Source: Streptomyces aureoverticillatus
GTDB taxonomy: Bacteria; Actinomycetota; Actinomycetes; Streptomycetales; Streptomycetaceae
Direction: 5' to 3'
Length of the DNA: 64,000 bases
Assembly: GCF_014649395.1 (NCBI RefSeq)
Contig: NZ_BMSY01000017.1
Span: 62,001 to 126,000 of the forward strand
The notes below the pieces were generated by a model. The model did not search any database and had not been told where the DNA came from. It saw only the letters and a list, made by a program, of their open reading frames with translations. The translations under genes were made by a program, and so were the position numbers. Positions 53,533-60,313 of the stretch are shown here, in pieces (within the stretch, counting starts at the first letter, position 1; each line of letters starts with the position of its first letter).

Positions 53533-53862
53533 CTACTTGCCCCCTTCGCGGAGCTGTTCCAGTCGTTCCGTGAGGAAGCTCCACGTCCTCCAGAACTCTT
53601 CGAGGTACTCCTCTCCCCGAGCGTTGAGGGAGTGCACCTTGCGGGGCGGCCCCTTCTCGGAGGGGACTTTCTCCACGTCGACGAGGCCGCGCTTCTCGAT
53701 CCTGACGAGCAGCGCGTAGATGGTCCCTTCGGCGATGTCGGAGAAACCCTGCTCCCGCAGCCGTGCCGTGATCTCGTAGCCGTAGGCGGGCCGGCCGGAC
53801 AGGGAGGCGAGAATGATGCCCTCCAGGGTGCCCTTGAGCATCTCCGTCTCCAGCTTGGTCAT
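53533..53862 (-). CDS. PadR-family transcriptional regulator
   Basis: A 109-residue PadR (subfamily 2-like, short form). The winged helix is shown by MLKGTLEGIILASLSGRPAYGYEI, the recognition helix by IAEGTIYALLVRIEKRGLV and the wing by PPRKVHSLNARG. AAGGAGG sits just before ATG 53862. It precedes DUF1048 and the DrrAB-like exporter; the PadR protein likely represses them until the exported drug binds. Two direct repeats upstream (53911-53946) are probable operators. Confidence 0.9.
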   Translation of the reverse strand: MTKLETEMLKGTLEGIILASLSGRPAYGYEITARLREQGFSDIAEGTIYALLVRIEKRGLVDVEKVPSEKGPPRKVHSLNARGEEYLEEFWRTWSFLTERLEQLREGGK

Positions 53863-53910
53863 GGAACACCTCCTTCCTGAGCTGTTCGGTCCTGAGCTAT
53901 TCAGTGTCAT

Positions 53911-53946
53911 TGACTACCGGTACACAGTAACGCTGACTACCGGTAC
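53911..53946. promoter_or_regulatory. Paired PadR operators
   Basis: TGACTACCGGTAC occurs twice (53911-53923 and 53934-53946), 23 bp apart. Each holds the palindrome TACCGGTA. On the minus strand one copy lies between a TTGCTA -35 candidate and a TACTGT -10 candidate and the other just after the -10, a layout suited to repression. Confidence 0.65.
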
Positions 53947-54039
53947 TTAGCAAGACCGAATAGCGCACCCCGCACATGCCGCGCCCCCCGCCGCGAGATC
54001 GCGGCGGGGGGCGCAGGGCGTACGCGTGCAGGGGGTCGG

Positions 54040-54213
54040 TCAGTCGACGCCCTGGAGGATGTGCGGCTCCGCGAGGTCGTCCTCGTATCCGGCGAGCCGG
54101 ATGGGTGCCGCGTGGGCCCACGCCTCCAGGTTGCGGAGCTTCTGAGGCCGTCCGGCCCGCTCACCGCCACGGTCGGTCGACCGCTTCTCCTGCTTGATCG
54201 GATCTGGTGTCAC
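54040..54213 (-). CDS. 57-residue peptide, unknown
   Basis: A small gene with a good ribosome site (GAAGGAG 7 nt before GTG 54213). The peptide is basic and polar at the N-terminus (KQEKRSTDRGGERAGRPQKLR) and ends in a more hydrophobic, acidic stretch (NLEAWAHAAPIRLAGYEDDL then AEPHILQGVD). There is no signal peptide, no Cys and no lipobox. Two-part basic/acidic layouts occur in RiPP precursors, but no modifying enzyme (ATP-grasp, rSAM, YcaO, LanM) is nearby. I do not recognise it. It is transcribed on its own, and the next upstream gene (SDR) is separated by a 377-nt gap. Confidence 0.65.
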   Translation of the reverse strand: MTPDPIKQEKRSTDRGGERAGRPQKLRNLEAWAHAAPIRLAGYEDDLAEPHILQGVD

Positions 54214-54590
54214 CGCGCACTCCTTCGTGTCGCGAAACGAAAGAACAATGGCCGCGCTTGCTCGCGCTGTCTTCTCGGTCGCGGTGGCGCCGTGTCCTGG
54301 CGGGATCGCGGCCGTTGGTCGCAGCCTGTCCCGGGACGGTCGAGGGGCGCCGGTGTGCGCCTTGTGGCCGTCCGTTCGCACTAGGTTAACCAAATGAGCG
54401 CGGCTCTGCTCGATGGCGCTCACTGAAAGGGAGTAATCCGGACATGCCCGCCAGGGGCACATCGGGACATGCCCGGCACGAGTCACCACGCGCCGGGCAT
54501 GAGTCGCCCTCCAACAGGTGTGAGTCGTCACACGCCAACAGGCGTACGTCGTCACCCGCCGGACTTGAGCCGCCCTCTACAAGGTGCGGG
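54214..54590. other. 377-nt gap: probable promoter of the small peptide plus repeats
   Basis: No gene is seen. The part near the peptide gene (54214-54432) should hold its promoter, including the only A+T-rich spot, ACTAGGTTAACCAAATG at 54380-54396. The part next to the SDR gene (54470-54590) is repeat material described separately. Confidence 0.4.
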
Positions 54591-54612
54591 TCACCACTTG
54601 CCGGGCTTGTAG
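54470..54612. repeat. Imperfect repeats of the SDR gene 3' end
   Basis: Blocks of the form GTCACCAC-nGCCGGGCnT with an adjoining GCCCTCyACAAGGT (about 43 bp) occur two full times plus shorter copies. The innermost lies in the SDR gene's last codons (CACTTGCCGGGCTT, 54594-54607) and the others are downstream of its stop. This is the most extended of the 3'-end repeat tracts in the window. Confidence 0.6.
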
Positions 54613-56078
54613 TCCTTGAGGAACACGCCGTACACGTCCTCGCCCGCCTCGCCGCGCACGATCGGGTCGTACACGCGGGCCGCGCCGTCGACCAGGTCGA
54701 GCGGGGCGTGGAAGCCCTCCTCGGCCAGCCGCAGCTTGTCGAAGTGCGGGCGCTCGTCGGTGATCCAGCCGGTGTCCACGGAGGTCATGAGGATGCCGTC
54801 GGTCTGGAACATCTCCTGGGCGCTGGTCCGCGTCACCATGTTCATCGCGGCCTTGGCGGCGTTCGTGTTCGGGTGCCCCGCGCCCTTGTAGCCGCGGCCG
54901 AAGACACCTTCCATCGCCGAGACGTTGACGACGTGGGCGCGCCCGCTCGCCGCCTTCTTCGCGGCCTCGGCCATCATCGGCCGCAAGTGGCTGATCAGGA
55001 TGAACGGCGCGGTGTAGTTGCACAGCTGGGTCTCGAGCAGTTCCACCGGGGAGATCTGCTCGATGGTCTGCACCCAGGTGTTGCTGTCCACCACGTCCGG
55101 CACCAGGCCGCCCGCGTCGATGGCGCTGCCGTCGCGGTGCCGCTCGACGCTGGCGTTGCCCGCGACCAGGGCGAGATCGGCGACCTTCTGCGCGTCGAGG
55201 CCGCTGACGCCGATCGGCAGCGCGGTCAGGCCGTCCACGGCGCCGGAGTTGAAGGCGCCGATCACGTGGTGGGCGGGCAGTTCCCCGGCGGGCAGCGGGG
55301 CGCTCTCGCCCTCGACGAGCGCGGCGTAGGCGGAGGGCAGGCGGCGCACGGTCTGCGTCGCGTTGTTGATGAGGATGTCCAGCGGGCCCTGCTCGGCGAC
55401 CCGCTCGGCCAGGCCGACCGCCTGCGCCGGGTCGCGCAGGTCGATGCCGACGACCTCCAGGCGGTGGATCCAGTCCGCCGCGTCGTCCATGGCCTTGAAG
55501 CGGCGGATGGCGTCCTTGGGGAAGCGCGTCGTGATGGTCGTGTGCGCGCCGTCACGAAGGAGGCGCAGCGCGATGTACATGCCGATCTTGGCGCGGCCGC
55601 CCGTGAGCAGGGCGCGCTTGCCGGCGAGGTCGGCGCGGGCGTCGCGCTTGGCCCGGTTCTCGGCGGCGCAGTCCTGGCACAGCTGGTGGTAGAAGTAGTC
55701 GACCTCGACGTACCGCGCCTTGCAGGTGTAGCAGGAGCGGGGGCGCTGGAGTATCCCCGCGATCTCCCCCCTGGCCGTCGCCGACGAGGGCAGGATGCCC
55801 TCCGTCTCGTCGTCGATGCGCTGCGCGGAGCCGGTCGCCGTGGCCTCGGTGACGGCCTTGTCGTGGGCGGTCTTGGCGGCGCGGCGCTCCTGCCGGCGGC
55901 GCTGCTTCACGGTCCGGTAGATCCCGGCGGTGGCGCGCCGCACGGTGATCGCGTCGGGGTGGTCGACGTCGAGCTTGTCCAGCTCGTCGAGCACGCTGAG
56001 GCAGACGGCGAGCCGCTCGGGGTCGATGCCCGGTCCGTACGAAACGGCGCCTTCCTGGCTGTCCTCTGTCACGGTCAT
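54591..56078 (-). CDS. Atypical SDR-like oxidoreductase with zinc knuckle
   Basis: A 495-residue protein. The N-terminal helical part (1-110) leads to a CxxC...CxxC knuckle (Cys116, Cys119, Cys134, Cys137), then an SDR Rossmann domain beginning near residue 155 with TGGRAKIG in place of TGxxxGxG. NNA is kept in LINNATQT and Ser in NVSAMEGVFG, but the YxxxK motif is NTNAAK, so the catalytic Tyr is missing (Lys kept). An internal insertion (VDGLTALPIG...SIDAGG) extends the fold. It could be a non-catalytic scaffold or use a different mechanism. Related proteins occur in fungi and actinobacteria (from memory). ATG 56078 with GAGGAAC 12 nt upstream. Confidence 0.75.
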   Translation of the reverse strand: MTVTEDSQEGAVSYGPGIDPERLAVCLSVLDELDKLDVDHPDAITVRRATAGIYRTVKQRRRQERRAAKTAHDKAVTEATATGSAQRIDDETEGILPSSATARGEIAGILQRPRSCYTCKARYVEVDYFYHQLCQDCAAENRAKRDARADLAGKRALLTGGRAKIGMYIALRLLRDGAHTTITTRFPKDAIRRFKAMDDAADWIHRLEVVGIDLRDPAQAVGLAERVAEQGPLDILINNATQTVRRLPSAYAALVEGESAPLPAGELPAHHVIGAFNSGAVDGLTALPIGVSGLDAQKVADLALVAGNASVERHRDGSAIDAGGLVPDVVDSNTWVQTIEQISPVELLETQLCNYTAPFILISHLRPMMAEAAKKAASGRAHVVNVSAMEGVFGRGYKGAGHPNTNAAKAAMNMVTRTSAQEMFQTDGILMTSVDTGWITDERPHFDKLRLAEEGFHAPLDLVDGAARVYDPIVRGEAGEDVYGVFLKDYKPGKW

Positions 56079-56151
56079 CGCCGCTGTCGTTCCTCACCGC
56101 ACTAGTGCCGCGGCTCGTCTGGGTGACCGCGGATGCTCCAAAAGCGGAACT

Positions 56152-57588
56152 TTACGTAGCCCGGGCGCCCGATACCAAACCCGAACGGTCGCCCGCCACC
56201 CGGGGCCTGTCCTCGCAGGCCGCCACCAGTGCGGCCAGTTCGACGCGCAGGCACCGCGCGAGCAGGTCCAGGTCCGGCACCGCGGCGGCGTCCGCGACCA
56301 GGCCGTAGTGGACGCGGCCGCGGTACGTCGAGACGGCGACCGCGAGGGCCTGCCCGCGGGCCAGCGGGGCGAAGGGATAGACCTCCGTGAGCGGGTGGCC
56401 GGCCAGGCGCAGGCCGAGGCTGGGCAGCGGCACGCTGGTCACGAGGATGTCGAAGAGCAGCCGGGCCGCGTGCGCGACGGCGGGGCCGCCGACGCGGTGG
56501 CCGAGCGGCGGCACGTGGTCGGCGAGCAGCGCGACGGCGCCGGCGCCGCGCGTGGGCCCCGCGTCCTTGTTGCGGTCCATCGCGCCGCGCACGGCGCGGA
56601 GCCGGGCGAGCGGATCGGCGTCGTCGACGGGCAGCCGGACGAGATAGCCGGAGAGGCGGTTGGCCGCCGGGTGGGCCGTGCGCGGGCGGCGGCGCGAGAC
56701 GGGCACGAGGGCGCGCGGGGCGATGCCGTCGCTGCCGTCGCCGCGCTCGTCGAGCCAGCGCCGCAGCGCCCCGGCGACCACGGCGATCAGGACGTCGTTG
56801 ACGGTGCCGCCGGCCGTCTTGCGCACGCGGTGCACGTCGTCCAGGTCAAGGGCGACGCCCGCGGTGCGGCGGGTTCCGGTGGCCCGGGAGGTGAGGGCTT
56901 CGCAGGACCGTACGCCCCGGGTCGCCCGCGCCACGGCGGCGCCGATGTCCAGGGCCCGTCCGACCTCGTCCAGGGCCTGGCCGACGCCCGTGACGGTGGA
57001 CCTGACGGTGGCGGCGACCCGGCCGGGCACCCGGCGCGGGTCGAGGGCGCTCCCCCACGACGACGGCCACGGCGACGACGCCGACTCGGCAGCGGCTCTC
57101 GGCGCCCGCGCGGGCGGCGGCTCCATCGGGTCCATGACCGCCGCGGCCAGCGTCAGGGCATGCAGCCCGTCGGCGAGGGCGTGGTGGAACTTGAACAGGA
57201 CGGCGAACGACGCCCCGTCCGCGGCGGGCAGGACGTGCGCCTCCCACGGCGGCCGGTCCCGGTCGAGCGGCCGCTGCATGAGTACGCCCGCCGCGGCGTG
57301 GAAGTCCGCGGCGGGCGGGGCGAGGCGCACGTGGTCCAGCGGGTCGAAGCCGGGCGCGGGCTGCCGCGCGGCGCCGCCGGGAGGCAGCAGCACGTCACGT
57401 ATGCGCATGCGCAGACCCGGCACACCCGCCGCGCGGGCGGCGAGCAGATCGGCGGCGTGCGCGGCGGCGGAGGGCGAGTCGGCCGTGAAGACGCCGAGCG
57501 CGCCCAGGTGCATGGGGTGTTCGGCGGACTCGATGCTCCAGAAGGCGAGATCGAGGGGGGCGAGCAGGGCTGAGCTCTCAGAGGTCAT
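56152..57588 (-). CDS. WS/DGAT-family acyltransferase
   Basis: A 478-residue wax ester synthase/diacylglycerol acyltransferase-type protein. The catalytic HHxxxDG appears as FHHALADGLHAL, and the later N-D motif is in GGTVNDVLIAVVAGALRRWL; the N-terminal MHLGALGVF and the C-terminal NRLSGYLVRLPVD segments are also typical. It esterifies fatty acyl-CoA to diacylglycerol or long alcohols, making storage lipid in actinobacteria. Start ATG 57588, without a strong ribosome site. It is not evidently tied to neighbouring genes. Confidence 0.87.
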   Translation of the reverse strand: MTSESSALLAPLDLAFWSIESAEHPMHLGALGVFTADSPSAAAHAADLLAARAAGVPGLRMRIRDVLLPPGGAARQPAPGFDPLDHVRLAPPAADFHAAAGVLMQRPLDRDRPPWEAHVLPAADGASFAVLFKFHHALADGLHALTLAAAVMDPMEPPPARAPRAAAESASSPWPSSWGSALDPRRVPGRVAATVRSTVTGVGQALDEVGRALDIGAAVARATRGVRSCEALTSRATGTRRTAGVALDLDDVHRVRKTAGGTVNDVLIAVVAGALRRWLDERGDGSDGIAPRALVPVSRRRPRTAHPAANRLSGYLVRLPVDDADPLARLRAVRGAMDRNKDAGPTRGAGAVALLADHVPPLGHRVGGPAVAHAARLLFDILVTSVPLPSLGLRLAGHPLTEVYPFAPLARGQALAVAVSTYRGRVHYGLVADAAAVPDLDLLARCLRVELAALVAACEDRPRVAGDRSGLVSGARAT

Positions 57589-57685
57589 GGCTCGCTCTCG
57601 CGTCGACGACGGAAGCCAGCAGCCAATCACTCTCCGACAATTACGGTCAAGTACGATCTAGCTACGCACAGTTAACAGTGGATTA

Positions 57686-57735
57686 AGGCCCGCCCTTCCC
57701 GAAAACTCCTGGAGACTCCCGGGAAAAGCGGGCCT
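57686..57735. terminator. Terminator hairpin after the GH92 gene
   Basis: AGGCCCGC (57686-57693) pairs with GCGGGCCT (57728-57735), with an inner TTCCCG/CGGGAA pair extending the stem. It lies 17-66 nt past the GH92 stop. Confidence 0.7.
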
Positions 57736-57751
57736 CATGGGACTCGTATGG

Positions 57752-60091
57752 TCACCCCACCACGGGCGGCGCCGCCTCCGCCGACGTACCCCACCGCGAG
57801 GGCTTCTCGCCGACGCCGAACGACAGCTCCCGCAGCTCGCGGACATCGTCCGTACGCAGATACGTCCGCCCGTAGTCCGCGCCGTCGGCGCGGACCGACT
57901 GCACGTACCGCCGCTCCGGCGACGTGCCGGGCGCCTTCACCGTGAACCGGCCGCGCGGGTAGTAGCGGCGGTCCAGGGTGAGGTCGACGCGCTCGAAGAC
58001 GGGCGTCGACAGACCCCAGGTGTCCGTGCCCGGCTGCACCGGGAAGATCCCGATCGAGGACAGGACGTTCCAGGCGGACATGGTGCCCAGGTCGTCGTTG
58101 CCGGTCATGCCGGTCGGCGTGTCCGTGAAGAGCGTGAGCGCGGCGTGCACCACGTCGGTCGTCTTCCACGGCTGCCCGGTGGACAGATACGTGTACGGGG
58201 CGATCAGGTCCGGCTCGTTCTGCGGGTTGTACTTGTCCGCGTTGTAGTAGTCGTACGGGCCGTTGACCCACACCTCGCGGGCGGTCTTCGCGGGGTCCTT
58301 CAGGAGCTGCTCGTAGGCGAAGAAGGAGTCCAGGCGGTCGTTGGTCGCCTGCTTGCCGCCGATCAGGTCCACCATGCCCGGCAGGTCCTGCGGCACCAGC
58401 CACTGGTACTGCCAGGAGGTGCCCTCGTGGAAGCCCTCGCTCTTGGCCGGATCGGCCGGTCCGGTGAACGCTCCGTCCTTGTCCCGGGCCCGGAAGAACC
58501 CGGTCGAACTGTCAAAGATCTTCCGGTAGTTCTGCGCGCGCGCCGCATAACGGGCGGCGTCCTTCTCATGCCCCAGCTCACGCGCCATCTGCCCCAGCAT
58601 CGCGTCCGAAAGGGCGTACTCCAGGGTGGCCGACGCGCCGTGGTCGTAGTCGGAGTCACCGGGCTTGGCGTGCGGGCGGCCCTTGATGTACGGCGCGAAG
58701 CCCTCGGCGATGTACTCCTTGTTCGCCTCGCGGCCCACCGGCGCCGAGTCGGCCGGCGGCACCCCGTCGGCGTTCTTCTTCAGCGCGCGGTACGCGTCCT
58801 CCTCGTACCCCTTCAACAGGCCCTGCTGGTAGGCGTTGGTGAGGAACGGAGTGACCGGGTCGCCGGTCATGATGTTCGTCTCGACGGTGCCGTAGCCCCA
58901 TTTGGGCAGCCAGCCGCTCTCGGCGTCGATCCTGAGGACGGACAGCGCCATGTCGCGGGACTCACGCGGCGCGAGCAGCGCTAGGAGCTGGGCCTGGGTG
59001 CGGTAGGTGTCCCACAGCGACCAGTTCTGGTAGTAGGTAAAACCCTTCGCGTGGTGGGTCTTCTGGTCCCAGCCGGTGTAGCGGCCGTCGACGTCGCTGC
59101 CGATGTTCGGCGCGAGGAACGAGCGGTAGAGCGACGAGTAGAAGGTGCGCCGCAGCGTCTGGCTGCCGCCCCGGGCCCGTACGTCGTCGAGCCGGTCCTC
59201 CCACTTCGCGCGCGCCGCGTGCTCGACGCGGGCGAAGGAACGGCCGCCCTCCGCACGGAGGTTGAGCGCCGCGCCGCCGGCGTCGACGTACGAGAGCGCG
59301 GTCGTCGCCTCGACGGTGCGGTCCTTCGCCGTGTCGAACCGGACGTACGCGCCATTGCGCTCGGCGTCGGCCGAGGACTTCTTGGAGCCCGGGGTGACGG
59401 TCCCGCCCTTCCAGGTGCCGGACGAGGCGAAGGGACGGTCGAAGCGGGTGACGGTGTAGAGGGTGTACGGCTTGGTGTCCTGGCAGAAGCCGCTGCCGGT
59501 GATCTTCGTGCGGACGGTGCGGCGGTCGAGGATCTCGACCTCGGTGCGGACCGTCTTGTGCAGCGACTGGCCCGCGTTGAGGAGGACGTTGGCCTTGTCG
59601 GTGGCAGGGAACGTGTAACGCTGCACGCCGGTACGCTCGGTCGCGGTCAGCTCGGCGTCGACGCCTGACTTCAAGCCCACTTTGTAGTATCCGGGGCGTG
59701 CCTTCTCCGTGTCGTGGCTGAACTCCGCCGCGTACTTGGCGTAGTCCGTCTCCGTCACGTCCCCCGTCGTCGGCAGGACCGGCAGGTCCCCGCCGAGCCC
59801 GCAGCCCACGCCGGACAGATGCACGGCGGAGAAGCCGCGGATGTGCGTGTCGGAGTGGTCGTACCCGGTGTTGTGGCCGGTGTCGGGCGAGAGCTGCACC
59901 ATGCCGAAGGGCACCGCGGCGCCCGGGTAGGTGTTGCCCTCGTTCTCGGTGCCGATGAACGGGTTGACCAGGCCGGTCAGCCGCTCCCCCGAGGGCGCGG
60001 CCTCGGCCGACGGGACGGCGAGGGCACCGCCGAGGAGCGCGGCCGCCACGGCCGCCGTCCCCGCGCCGCGCAGCCGTTGGGTCCATCTCAT
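57752..60091 (-). CDS. GH92 alpha-mannosidase (secreted)
   Basis: An inverting, calcium-dependent exo-alpha-mannosidase of 779 residues, length normal. Signal peptide MRWTQRLRGAGTAAVAAALL... ending near SAEAA. Family blocks: LVNPFIGTENEGNTYPGAAVPFGMVQ at the N-terminus, FHEGTSWQYQW (region of the acid Glu) and TGNDDLGTMSAWNVLSSIG (Asp base pair and metal site). GH92 enzymes trim alpha-1,2 and other alpha-mannosides from N-glycans and yeast mannan. A GACAACGTTGTC palindrome lies 30 nt before the start; the same core precedes the GH2 gene upstream. The gene therefore probably belongs to the LacI (63156) regulon. Confidence 0.93.
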   Translation of the reverse strand: MRWTQRLRGAGTAAVAAALLGGALAVPSAEAAPSGERLTGLVNPFIGTENEGNTYPGAAVPFGMVQLSPDTGHNTGYDHSDTHIRGFSAVHLSGVGCGLGGDLPVLPTTGDVTETDYAKYAAEFSHDTEKARPGYYKVGLKSGVDAELTATERTGVQRYTFPATDKANVLLNAGQSLHKTVRTEVEILDRRTVRTKITGSGFCQDTKPYTLYTVTRFDRPFASSGTWKGGTVTPGSKKSSADAERNGAYVRFDTAKDRTVEATTALSYVDAGGAALNLRAEGGRSFARVEHAARAKWEDRLDDVRARGGSQTLRRTFYSSLYRSFLAPNIGSDVDGRYTGWDQKTHHAKGFTYYQNWSLWDTYRTQAQLLALLAPRESRDMALSVLRIDAESGWLPKWGYGTVETNIMTGDPVTPFLTNAYQQGLLKGYEEDAYRALKKNADGVPPADSAPVGREANKEYIAEGFAPYIKGRPHAKPGDSDYDHGASATLEYALSDAMLGQMARELGHEKDAARYAARAQNYRKIFDSSTGFFRARDKDGAFTGPADPAKSEGFHEGTSWQYQWLVPQDLPGMVDLIGGKQATNDRLDSFFAYEQLLKDPAKTAREVWVNGPYDYYNADKYNPQNEPDLIAPYTYLSTGQPWKTTDVVHAALTLFTDTPTGMTGNDDLGTMSAWNVLSSIGIFPVQPGTDTWGLSTPVFERVDLTLDRRYYPRGRFTVKAPGTSPERRYVQSVRADGADYGRTYLRTDDVRELRELSFGVGEKPSRWGTSAEAAPPVVG

Positions 60092-60120
60092 GGGTGGGAA
60101 CGCCTCCTTGGACAGCTTTG

Positions 60121-60132
60121 GACAACGTTGTC
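60121..60132. promoter_or_regulatory. LacI-type operator before the GH92 gene
   Basis: GACAACGTTGTC is a perfect 12-bp palindrome with central CG, as LacI-family operators have. The same CAACGTTG core is found upstream of the GH2 gene and the divergent LacI gene. Confidence 0.7.
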
Positions 60133-60313
60133 ACTGCATCGGGCGCGCCCATTCTTCGGCGGCCTGCGTGTACTCGTCAAGGGTCGCGACGGGGTGGCGA
60201 AGGGGGGCGCCGGGGTGCCCCGACAAGGTCCGAACCTGCCGTCGGGCACGGCGACGCGCCCCGGTCCGCCCCACGGGGAGGACGAACCGGAGCGCGTCGA
60301 TCCGTCAGGCCCT

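Noticed and set aside
54470..54612. Possible CRISPR array
   Set aside because: Repeats are diverged, unequal in length and copy the adjacent gene end; no cas genes are present.
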